This document shows, in pieces, positions 22,175 through 29,434 of a stretch of 30,966 nt of DNA. Position numbers and translations under genes: made by a program. Each line of letters begins with the position of its first letter. The stretch's first letter is position 1. The stretch is from Betaproteobacteria bacterium. GTDB lineage: Bacteria > Pseudomonadota > Gammaproteobacteria > Burkholderiales > SG8-41. Where the stretch lies: positions 1 through 30,966 of the forward strand of contig JACOVL010000009.1 of assembly GCA_016177355.1 (NCBI GenBank), given 5' to 3'. The notes beneath the pieces were generated by a model. It was not told where the DNA came from and did no database searches. It saw nothing but the letters and a program-made list of their open reading frames with translations.

Positions 22175-22194
22175 GGCACGGTCGTGGCCGTGCC
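22175..22194. other. GC-rich hairpin after toxin gene
   Basis: GGCACGG pairs with CCGTGCC around a 6-base loop in the 143-base gap between the PIN gene and the next receptor. It has no T-run. It could be a weak terminator or an RNA-stabilising hairpin. Confidence 0.3.
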
Positions 22195-22254
22195 ACTGGT
22201 GTAAATGCACGATGGACGGCTGGCGGGGTACCCGAAAACAAGAGGAGGATCGAG

Positions 22255-23241
22255 ATGCGCACATGCGGAGGGATGAGGGAGAAACTGCTGGCAGTAATCG
22301 TCATTCCGCTGGTGCCGGCGATGTCGCCGGCGCACGCGGCGCAGCCGGCCTTCCCGGACAAGCCGATCCGGCTCATCATCGGCAGCGCGCCGGGCTCGGG
22401 CCCCGACATCCTCTCGCGGGTCCTGGGCGAGAGCCTGTACCAGGCGTGGGGCCAGCGCATCGTCGTCGACTCCCGGCCCGGCGTGGCCGGCATCATCAGC
22501 GCGGAGCTCGCCTTGCGCGCGAACCCCGACGGCTACACATGGATGATGCTGACCTCGCAGCTGTTCGTCGCGACTTCGGTCTATCCCGATCTCAAGTTCA
22601 ACCTGGACAAGGATTTCCTCTCGATCGCCCTGGTCGGCACGGTGCCGTTCGTGCAGATGGTCAACCCGCAGGTACCGGTGAAGTCGATACCCGAGCTGAT
22701 CGCGCTCGCGAAGAAGTCACCGGGCATGCTCCGCTACGGCTCGGCCGGCACCGGCGCCTCCGAGCATCTCTCCGGTGTCATGTTCACGCGCATGACGGGA
22801 ACCAACATGCTGCACGTGCCCTACAAGGGCATCGCCCAGGCCATCGCCGACACGATGGCGGGCGAGGTCCAGCTCACCTACGCGGTCATGCCGGCCGCGC
22901 GGCCCCACGTCGACTCGGGCCGGCTGAGGGCGATCGGCGTCACGAGCGGAAAGCGCGCGCCCTTGCTGCCCAACGTGCCGTCGATCTCGGAGTTCGTGCC
23001 CGACTACGAGATGCTCGGTTGGTACAGCCTCGTGGCACCCATCGGCTCGCCCGCGGCGATCCTGAACAAGGTAAGCGCTGAAGTGGTCAAGGCGGTCAAG
23101 GCCCCCGAGTTCGGCGAACGGCACAAGGCGCTGGGCGTCGAGGTCATCGGCGGCAACCGCGCGGAGCTCGACAAGTTCCGGCAGGGGCAAAGGAAGCGGA
23201 TCGGCGAAATCGTCAAAGCGTCAGGAGTCGATCTCAAGTAG
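22255..23241 (+). CDS. Tripartite tricarboxylate (Bug/TctC) receptor protein
   Basis: A 328-residue receptor. The signal peptide runs to about residue 27 (PAMSPAHAAQ). Family blocks are KPIRLIIGSAPGSGPD, VVDSRPGVAGIIS, MLHVPYKGIAQAI and VPSISEFVPDYEM. The block that usually reads AGG--D is here APGSGPD, and the usual NRPGAG is SRPGVAG, so it belongs to a different subgroup from the other five. ATG 22255 follows AGAGGAGG. It has no enzyme partner on its strand. Confidence 0.92.
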   Translation: MRTCGGMREKLLAVIVIPLVPAMSPAHAAQPAFPDKPIRLIIGSAPGSGPDILSRVLGESLYQAWGQRIVVDSRPGVAGIISAELALRANPDGYTWMMLTSQLFVATSVYPDLKFNLDKDFLSIALVGTVPFVQMVNPQVPVKSIPELIALAKKSPGMLRYGSAGTGASEHLSGVMFTRMTGTNMLHVPYKGIAQAIADTMAGEVQLTYAVMPAARPHVDSGRLRAIGVTSGKRAPLLPNVPSISEFVPDYEMLGWYSLVAPIGSPAAILNKVSAEVVKAVKAPEFGERHKALGVEVIGGNRAELDKFRQGQRKRIGEIVKASGVDLK

Positions 23242-23272
23242 CGTCACGACCCGGGGGGCCCGATGCTGCTCC

Positions 23273-23902
23273 TTATCCGCGCGCCCGCAGCAGCCCGAGG
23301 CCCTCGAAGCGCAGGTACAGCTCGCGGCAGGCCCAGGCATCCGTGGCGGCGTAAGTGACCTGCTGCGGGGTCAGGTCCGGCGCGGCCCAGTTCGAGGTGC
23401 GCGTGCCCTTGGGTATCCGGAAGCCGAGGAAGATCCCGGCGAGGTTGCGCACGCCGGTCTGGCCGATGCCGCGGCGGCGCGCGGCGATGCCCAGGTCGAG
23501 CGTGTTCTTCTCGGTGAACGGGAACACCAGCTTCAGCGGGCGCAGGTCGTTCGCGAGCGCCACGCCGGCCTTGACGATGCGCGGGTCCGCCAGCATCCCG
23601 GCGAGGACCGGGAACGCCTCCGGGCGGCGCAGCTGGAACAGGTACGTCGCGCGCGCCGTGGCCGCCTGTACCAGGCAGGGCAGGTAGCTCTCGCCCTTGC
23701 GGAACGCGGGCCGCGTCTCGGTGTCGAGCCCGACGACGCTTTCCTGGCGGAAGTCCGCCAGCGCCTGCTCGAGGTCCCGCGGCGTCGCCACCAGCAGCAC
23801 CTTGCCCTCGTAGCGGCGCACGGGCAGGCACGCCATGTCCTCCCGGGAGATCGAGCGGGCGATGCCGCTGCGCAGGCCGATGGGGATCGCGGTGTCCAGC
23901 AC
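23273..23902 (-). CDS. RNase D-like DEDDy 3'-5' exonuclease
   Basis: A 209-residue exonuclease domain protein without the HRDC domains of full RNase D. The DEDDy residues are intact: Asp60 and Glu62 (VGLDTETRP), Asp119 (ALANDLRPL), and Tyr184 and Asp188 (YAATDAWACRELY). It should trim RNA or DNA from the 3' end using two metal ions. GTG 23902 is listed because the sequence before ATG 23836 (ISREDM) is protein-like; ATG 23836 remains possible. A short fragment frame ends immediately before it (TAG then GTG). Confidence 0.88.
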   Translation of the reverse strand: MLDTAIPIGLRSGIARSISREDMACLPVRRYEGKVLLVATPRDLEQALADFRQESVVGLDTETRPAFRKGESYLPCLVQAATARATYLFQLRRPEAFPVLAGMLADPRIVKAGVALANDLRPLKLVFPFTEKNTLDLGIAARRRGIGQTGVRNLAGIFLGFRIPKGTRTSNWAAPDLTPQQVTYAATDAWACRELYLRFEGLGLLRARG

Positions 23903-24022
23903 CTACTCCGCAGGGCCGAAAACGCGGGCGAAGCGGTATTTCTCTCCTGATTTCCCGCTGAACGTGATATCTCCGTATTTCACCTGCTCGACTCCGAGTG
24001 GTCGGGCTTCGATGTTACGCAC
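23903..24022 (-). pseudogene. Possible truncated small ORF upstream of exonuclease
   Basis: A 39-codon frame from GTG 24022 reads VRNIEARPLGVEQVKYGDIT then FSGKSGEKYRFARVFGPAE. Its composition is protein-like and unlike the Arg/Pro-rich noise of non-coding frames here. I have a vague recollection of longer hypothetical proteins that begin this way, which would make this an N-terminal fragment cut off after residue 31. No ribosome site is evident. It could also be a genuine short peptide coupled to the exonuclease. Confidence 0.3.
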
Positions 24023-24126
24023 ATTTGCCCCCGCTGGCGAATCCGCCGCCGTCGGTCTCCGCGATGAAGTAGTCTGGTAAAGGCGATCGGGCTGAAATGC
24101 GCACGGCGCGCGGGCTGGGCGAACCG

Positions 24127-25104
24127 CTACTGCTTGGTGATTCCCGCCCACTCGATGACCTCCCGCCATCTCTTGATCTCGGAGCGAAGCAACTTGCCGA
24201 ACTCCGCGGGCGTCGTCGGTTGCGGGTCCACGCCCTGGCTCTGCAGTTTCTCGCGCAGGTCGCTCGCATTCAAGCCCTTGACCGTCGCCTGGTTGAGCCG
24301 CGTGATGATCGCCTTCGGGGTCCCGGCGGGGGCGAGCAGCCCAAACCAGGTGCTGAATTCGTACCCGGGCACGCCGGATTCGGCAATCGTCGGCAACTCG
24401 GGCAGAGTGGGCGAACGCTTGGCGGAGGATACGCCCAGAGCGCGGAGACGGCCCGCCTTGAGGTGCCCGAAAATGGTCGGTATCGGCGACAGCGTGAATT
24501 GCACGTGCCCCGCAATCGCATCCCGGACGGCGGGGCCGCCTCCCTTGTAGGGGACGTGAAGAAGCTGGATCTTCGCCATTTTTTGCAGCAACACGACCGA
24601 CACGTGCGTGGAGCTGCCGTTGCCCCCCGACCCGAATGCGATTTTTCCGGGTTGCGACTTCGCGAGCGCGACAAAATCCGCCACGCTCTTGACGGGCATC
24701 GCATTGTTCACCATCAGGACGTGCGGGGTGATGCCGATCAAGGCGATAGGCGCGAGATCCTTGAGCGCGTCATAGGAGCGCTCCAGTTGCAGCGTTTCGT
24801 TGACCGCGAGTCCGACGTTGTTGACGATGATGGTGTAGCCGTCGGGATTGGCCGCCGCCGCCAGGGCGGTGCCGAGCGTGCTGCCGCCGCCGCCGCGGTT
24901 GTCGACCACGAATTGCTGGCCCAGTTCCTCGGTCAGCTTGGCGCCGACCAGCCGCGCCAGCAGATCCGACGTGCCCCCGATCGAGTAGGGCACGATAAAG
25001 CGGATCGGCCGGTTGGGATAGGCGGTCGGCTGCGCGTGGGAAACGGGACCGCCTGCCGCGAAAAGTGCCGCAACCAGGCCGAACCGGAAAGAAAGTTTCC
25101 TCAT
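24127..25104 (-). CDS. Tripartite tricarboxylate (Bug/TctC) receptor protein
   Basis: A 325-residue receptor with a clear signal (MRKLSFRFGLVAALFAA, cleavage near SHAQ). Family blocks are RPIRFIVPYSIGGTSD, VVDNRGGGGSTLG (a glycine-rich form of the NRPGAG loop), LLHVPYKGGGPAV and LPTIAESGVPGYE. ATG 25104 follows GGAGGG with 4-base spacing. It is divergent from another receptor of the same family (25269), with 164 bases between the starts. Confidence 0.94.
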   Translation of the reverse strand: MRKLSFRFGLVAALFAAGGPVSHAQPTAYPNRPIRFIVPYSIGGTSDLLARLVGAKLTEELGQQFVVDNRGGGGSTLGTALAAAANPDGYTIIVNNVGLAVNETLQLERSYDALKDLAPIALIGITPHVLMVNNAMPVKSVADFVALAKSQPGKIAFGSGGNGSSTHVSVVLLQKMAKIQLLHVPYKGGGPAVRDAIAGHVQFTLSPIPTIFGHLKAGRLRALGVSSAKRSPTLPELPTIAESGVPGYEFSTWFGLLAPAGTPKAIITRLNQATVKGLNASDLREKLQSQGVDPQPTTPAEFGKLLRSEIKRWREVIEWAGITKQ

Positions 25105-25160
25105 GTTGCCCTCCTCACGAACAGGGATCAGGACTGGATTGAGTTTCCTGTCGTTTATCG

Positions 25161-25188
25161 TTGGATTCCGTTCAGTCCATATTATGAT
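25161..25188 (+). promoter_or_regulatory. Weak promoter candidate between divergent receptors
   Basis: TTGGAT (25161-25166) and TATGAT (25183-25188) are spaced by 16 bases on the plus strand. The region is the most AT-rich in this part of the window and must hold the start signals of both divergent genes. Confidence 0.3.
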
Positions 25189-25268
25189 AGCAATGCCGCA
25201 GTTGTGCTGCATTTTTCGCCGGATCGAATTACCATACCTTACGCTTCGCAGGACAACCGGGAGCGCAA

Positions 25269-26252
25269 TTGAGAGTTGTTCGGCACATAGCGCACTTGTT
25301 TCTGGCCGGGGTGGCGTTGGTGGCCGCCGCGTCGGCCGCCGCCCTGGCTCAGCAGAATTATCCGGCGCACGCGATCCGGCTCGTCGTTCCCTCCGCACCC
25401 GGCGGCGGCACCGACATAACCGCGCGCATCGTGGCGCCCAAGCTCTCCGATTACCTGGGCCAGCAGGTCGTGGTCGAGAACCGCGCCGGCGCCGCAAGCA
25501 TGATCGGCAGCGAGCTCGTCGCGCGCTCCGCGCCCGACGGCTACACGCTGCTCATGGGCATCAGCACGCTCGCCATCAACCCGGCCGTGTACCGCAAAGT
25601 GCAGTACGACGCGCTGAAGGACCTCGCGCCCATCTCGCAGGTGGTTACGCTGTCCAACGTGCTGGTGACGCACCCGTCGCTCCCCGTGGAGAACGTGAAG
25701 GAGCTGATCGCATTCGCCAAGGCCCGGCCCAATCAGATCAACTTCGCGTCGGCCGGCGTCGGGAGCAATCCCCATCTGACCATGGAGCTGTTTCTGGCGA
25801 TGACCGGCCTGAAGATGTCCCACGTACCCTACAAGGGCTCGGGTCGGGGAATTGTGGACGTGCTGGCGGGACACGTGCCGGTGATGACGCCCGCCGTTCC
25901 CACCGCCCTGCCGTACATCAAGAGCGGACGGCTCCGGGCGCTCGGAGTGAGCGGCGCGAAGCGCTCCAATGCCGCGCCGGACATCCCCACGCTCGCCGAG
26001 GCCGGCGTGCCCGGCTACGAAGCAACCCAGTGGTTCGGGATACTCGCGCCCGCCGCAACGCCGCGCGCCATCGTAGACCGGTGGCACAAGGAAACGGTGC
26101 GGGCGCTGAAGGCCCCGGAGGTGCGGGACCGTCTCGTCGCCAACGGTGCCGACCCGGTCGGCAGCACGCCCGAGGAGTTCGCGGCCTACCTCAAGTCCGA
26201 AACGATCAAATGGGCGAAGGTCGTGAAGGCCGTAGGCCTCAAGCCCGAGTAG
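25269..26252 (+). CDS. Tripartite tricarboxylate (Bug/TctC) receptor protein
   Basis: A 327-residue receptor. The signal peptide ends AAALAQ near residue 28. Family blocks are HAIRLVVPSAPGGGTD, VVENRAGAASMIG, DGYTLLMG, MSHVPYKGSGRG and IPTLAEAGVPGYE. The start is a TTG at 25269 with GGGAG five bases upstream; no ATG fits the signal peptide. It is divergent from the receptor at 24127-25104, but the two proteins differ clearly in sequence, so this is not a recent duplication. Confidence 0.92.
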   Translation: MRVVRHIAHLFLAGVALVAAASAAALAQQNYPAHAIRLVVPSAPGGGTDITARIVAPKLSDYLGQQVVVENRAGAASMIGSELVARSAPDGYTLLMGISTLAINPAVYRKVQYDALKDLAPISQVVTLSNVLVTHPSLPVENVKELIAFAKARPNQINFASAGVGSNPHLTMELFLAMTGLKMSHVPYKGSGRGIVDVLAGHVPVMTPAVPTALPYIKSGRLRALGVSGAKRSNAAPDIPTLAEAGVPGYEATQWFGILAPAATPRAIVDRWHKETVRALKAPEVRDRLVANGADPVGSTPEEFAAYLKSETIKWAKVVKAVGLKPE

Positions 26253-26322
26253 CTGCGACGGCAGGCATGAACCGCGCCCGAGCCGCCCCACGCCGGGACA
26301 GCCGATCAGCGCGAGCGGCCGG

Positions 26323-26796
26323 TCAAGACTTCTGGTAGGTGCCGATGAGCTCGGCTTTCTCCAGCACGTGGCCCTTCATCGCCCGCTCGAGATCACTCTT
26401 GGACGCCTTGCCCAGGTCCGGCAATACGACGTCGAGCGCGTAGAGCTTGTGAAAATAACGATGGCGCCCGACGGGTGGGCACGGTCCGCCGTAGCCAGTG
26501 CGCTGCCAGTCGTTGAATCCTTCCAAGGTTCCCTTGGGCAGCTCAGCCGGTTTGACGGCTTCCTTCAGGCCCGTGGCCGTTGGCGGAATGTTGTAGAGCA
26601 CCCAGTGCACCCACGTCATTTTCGGCGCCCTGGGGTCCGGCGCATCGGGATCGTCGACGATCAGCACCAGGCTTTTCGTGCCTGCGGGAAGTCCGGACCA
26701 CGCGAGCGGCACCGATACATCCTCGCCTTGGCACGTGTAGCGACTGGAAATCGCTCCGTTGTGTGTAAATGCCGGTGAACCCAGCGTGAACGCCAT
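26323..26796 (-). CDS. YbhB/YbcL family PEBP-like protein
   Basis: A 157-residue bacterial phosphatidylethanolamine-binding-protein homologue. The ligand-pocket motifs are present: DDPDAPDPRAPKMTWVHWVL (about 48-67) and GYGGPCPPVGRHRYFHKLYA (101-120). Bacterial members are cytosolic or exported proteins of uncertain function. ATG 26796 is preferred (GGAG about 8 bases upstream, and MAFTLGSPAF matches the family start); ATG 26842 would add 15 residues. It lies 53 bases after the ThDP enzyme gene on the same strand. Confidence 0.91.
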   Translation of the reverse strand: MAFTLGSPAFTHNGAISSRYTCQGEDVSVPLAWSGLPAGTKSLVLIVDDPDAPDPRAPKMTWVHWVLYNIPPTATGLKEAVKPAELPKGTLEGFNDWQRTGYGGPCPPVGRHRYFHKLYALDVVLPDLGKASKSDLERAMKGHVLEKAELIGTYQKS

Positions 26797-26849
26797 GATC
26801 GCTGCTCCGGTAACACAGCCCACGAGATCACAGTTTCTCCATTTTATCA

Positions 26850-28610
26850 TCAGCCGTCGGCGTCGTACCCAGGCAGCACCCGCGCGTCGATCAGGCACAC
26901 GCCGCCGGCTTGTACCGTCTCGATCCCCTTCCGGATGGCCGGCAGCACGTCGGCCGGCTGCGTGACCGGGCCGATGCCCGTCGCGCCCTGCGCGCGCGCC
27001 ATCGCGGCGAGATCGATGTCGGGGTCGCCGATGCGCTGGCCGATCCACCGGTTCTCCGGCGGGCGGCCGCGCGCGATGGCGACGCGCTCCTGGTGCAGCT
27101 CGTCGTTGAAGAACGAACGGTTGTTGCAGACGATCATGAGGCACGGGATCCGGTAGTGGACGGCGGTCCAGATCGTCGTGTTCGCCATCAGGAAGTCGCC
27201 GTCGCCGAGCACGCCGATCGGCAGGCGCCCGCTGCCCTTCAGCGCGAGCGCGGCGCCCACCGTGATTCCCGGCCCCGAGCCCACGCCCCCGCCGCCTTCC
27301 GCGCCGAGGTAATCGAGCGGATGCCGGAAACGGACGTAGCCGCCGTGCCAGCCGATGGGCAGGTGCGTGTAGCAGACCTCGAGGCCCCGGGTGGCGGCGT
27401 GCAGCGCATCGCCGACCCCGCGCAATGACACCGCGTCGTCCGCTGCTTTCGGCAGGCGCACCTCCGGCGCCGCCGGCACCGCCGCCGTGCGTGCCTTCAC
27501 CGCTTCGAGCAGCAGCGGCACGGCGGCCTCCGGCTCGCACATCAGGTACGCGTCCACCGGCGGCATCGCCTGGTAGTCCATGCTCCAGCCGCGATGGTTG
27601 TGGGCATCGCACGAGACCTGGATGATCTTCGCCGTCACCGGCTTCGCCCCGTAGGCCTGCTTGAGCGTCCCGGCGAGATCGAGCCAGTCGAGGGACAGGA
27701 TCACGTCGGCCTCCGCGATGAACTTCTGCAAATCGGCGGAGAGCCGGTTCGCCGCCGGGCCCACGTGCAGGCGGTGGTCGGTCGGAAACGCCGCCGCCAT
27801 CTTCAAATTGGTGAGCGCGCGCAGGTTGAGCTTCTCGGCGAGCGCCACGCGCGCCTTCCAGCCTTCGACGCTGCGTGTGCAGCGGCCCGCGAACATGATC
27901 GGATTCTTCGCGCCGGAGAGGAGCTGCGCGGCGGCCGCGACGGTGCCGGGATCGGGGCGCACCGGCGGGGGCGCGGCGTAGCGGGCGATGTCCGGCATCA
28001 CCGGCAGCGGCCCGATCTTTTCCTCCTGCATCGCGATGTCGAGATTGACGTACACGGGACCCCGCGGCGCGGTCTGCGCGATCTGGGATCCGCGCAGGAC
28101 GGCTTCCAGCGCGGCCGCCACCGATCCCGGCTGGTTGTCCCACTTGGTGTAGTCGCGGATCAGCGCGCCCTGGTCGGAGGCGGTGTGGATCCAGTCGATC
28201 CAGGGCCGGCGCTTCATCGCGTCCCACGGGCCGGTCGCGCCCATGATCAGGATCGCCGCGCGGTCGCACCACGCGTCGAATATCGCCATGGTCGCGTGCA
28301 TCAGCCCGACGTTGGAATGCAGGGCCGCGGCCATCATCTGCCCGGACGCCTTCCAGTAGCCGTGGGCGATGGCGACCGCGTTCTCGTCGTGGATCGAAAG
28401 CACCATCTGCGGGTCGCGGTTGCCGAGATAATTGACGATGCTGTCGTGAAGGCCGCGGTAGCTCGCGCCGGGGTTCAGCGCGATGTAGCGGATCCCGAGC
28501 TCGCGCAGCACCGCGGCGACCGCGTCGCTGCCCCAGAATTCGGCGCTTTCCTTCGATCGCACCGGCGCGTCGTGGGCGATGGCGCTGGATAGGTTCTTGC
28601 TGGCGTTCAT
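26850..28610 (-). CDS. Thiamine-diphosphate-dependent enzyme (acetolactate synthase/benzoylformate decarboxylase-like)
   Basis: A 586-residue three-domain ThDP enzyme. The PYR domain (about 20-190) has the cofactor-activating Glu76 in HDENAVAIAHGYW. The central domain spans about 205-345. The PP domain (about 400-575) has GDGDFLMANTTIWTAVHYRI, then CNNRSFFN, the Mg/ThDP motif. The FAD and quinone-binding features of true acetolactate synthase are not evident, and no ilvN-like small subunit follows. Decarboxylation or carboligation of a 2-oxo acid is likely. ATG 28610 follows AGGGA; an upstream ATG (28661) adds 17 residues of no family character. Substrate unknown. Confidence 0.87.
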   Translation of the reverse strand: MNASKNLSSAIAHDAPVRSKESAEFWGSDAVAAVLRELGIRYIALNPGASYRGLHDSIVNYLGNRDPQMVLSIHDENAVAIAHGYWKASGQMMAAALHSNVGLMHATMAIFDAWCDRAAILIMGATGPWDAMKRRPWIDWIHTASDQGALIRDYTKWDNQPGSVAAALEAVLRGSQIAQTAPRGPVYVNLDIAMQEEKIGPLPVMPDIARYAAPPPVRPDPGTVAAAAQLLSGAKNPIMFAGRCTRSVEGWKARVALAEKLNLRALTNLKMAAAFPTDHRLHVGPAANRLSADLQKFIAEADVILSLDWLDLAGTLKQAYGAKPVTAKIIQVSCDAHNHRGWSMDYQAMPPVDAYLMCEPEAAVPLLLEAVKARTAAVPAAPEVRLPKAADDAVSLRGVGDALHAATRGLEVCYTHLPIGWHGGYVRFRHPLDYLGAEGGGGVGSGPGITVGAALALKGSGRLPIGVLGDGDFLMANTTIWTAVHYRIPCLMIVCNNRSFFNDELHQERVAIARGRPPENRWIGQRIGDPDIDLAAMARAQGATGIGPVTQPADVLPAIRKGIETVQAGGVCLIDARVLPGYDADG

Positions 28611-28734
28611 CGATGTCCCTGGAGATGTGATGTGCGCTGCCGATTCGCGGTCCCGCGGCATTGTATCCTGTCCCGTGTCCCGGGGGGCTCGTTTGCGGCG
28701 CCCGGTGCCGCGCCGGGCCCGGAAGGCGGATGCT

Positions 28735-29406
28735 ATGATAACCGCAGGTGCGCGACAAGAAAGCGTTCAACCGGTGACCGGCGGGCGACGTAGAGTTCTC
28801 GTAATCTGCGTAGTAGTACTGGTGGTACTTGCGCCGCAGGCCGTTGCAGCCAGTTTCGCCCCGGACACTTTCGTGCGCAACGACATCGTCACGGAGCCGA
28901 CACCGAAGAATTTCTCGGTGTGCCATGCCGGCACCTGCACCATCGTCACCCAGGCCGGCTTGGATGCGGTACAGTGGTCGAAAATTACAGCGGTGTTTGA
29001 GACACCTGCTCGCGACGCGCGGGAAGAGCGTGCCCGTATAGCAGAGGCCATTGCCCGTTTCGAAACCATTGTCGGGGCGATCACCGACACTTCCGACGAC
29101 CGGGCCGGGAACCGGCGCGGCGAGAAATGGTGGAGCCAGATGGATTGCATAGACGAGTCCACCAATTCGACGACTTATCTGCGAATTCTTGCCGGCTCGG
29201 GGCTGCTCAGGTGGCACCAGGTTGAAGCCCGGGTAACCCGGGGATTTTTTCTGCTCGGCTGGCCGCATACGGCCGCCGTCGTGAGCGAATCGCAGACGGG
29301 CGCGGAGTGGGTGGTGGATTCGTGGTTTCATGACAACGGCCGGCCGCCCGAGATCGTGCCGCTCGAACTGTGGAAGACGGGCTGGCGGCCGGCGCAGCCG
29401 AAATAG
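28735..29406 (+). CDS. Exported protein of unknown family, possible papain/transglutaminase-like fold
   Basis: A 223-residue protein. Residues 17-39 form a signal peptide or anchor (RRR then a Val/Leu-rich stretch ending AVAAS). The mature part has a Cys pair in CHAGTC (63, 68), then MDCIDESTNSTTYLRIL with Cys138 at the start of a predicted helix, LGWPHTAAVV with His178, and WVVDSWFHDNG with Asp195. The order Cys-helix, His-strand, Asp-strand is that of papain/transglutaminase-type enzymes. This is my inference; I do not recognise a named family. GGAAGGCGGA precedes ATG 28735. The stop is 28 bases before the gamma-glutamyltranspeptidase gene, suggesting co-expression. Confidence 0.72.
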   Translation: MITAGARQESVQPVTGGRRRVLVICVVVLVVLAPQAVAASFAPDTFVRNDIVTEPTPKNFSVCHAGTCTIVTQAGLDAVQWSKITAVFETPARDAREERARIAEAIARFETIVGAITDTSDDRAGNRRGEKWWSQMDCIDESTNSTTYLRILAGSGLLRWHQVEARVTRGFFLLGWPHTAAVVSESQTGAEWVVDSWFHDNGRPPEIVPLELWKTGWRPAQPK

Positions 29407-29434
29407 ACGCGGGATACCCGGGGTCGGGACCGAC

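Noticed and set aside
24127..26252. Recent duplication of adjacent divergent receptor genes
   Set aside because: The two proteins share only the family blocks; their signal peptides, loops and C-termini differ, so this is not a recent inverted duplication.
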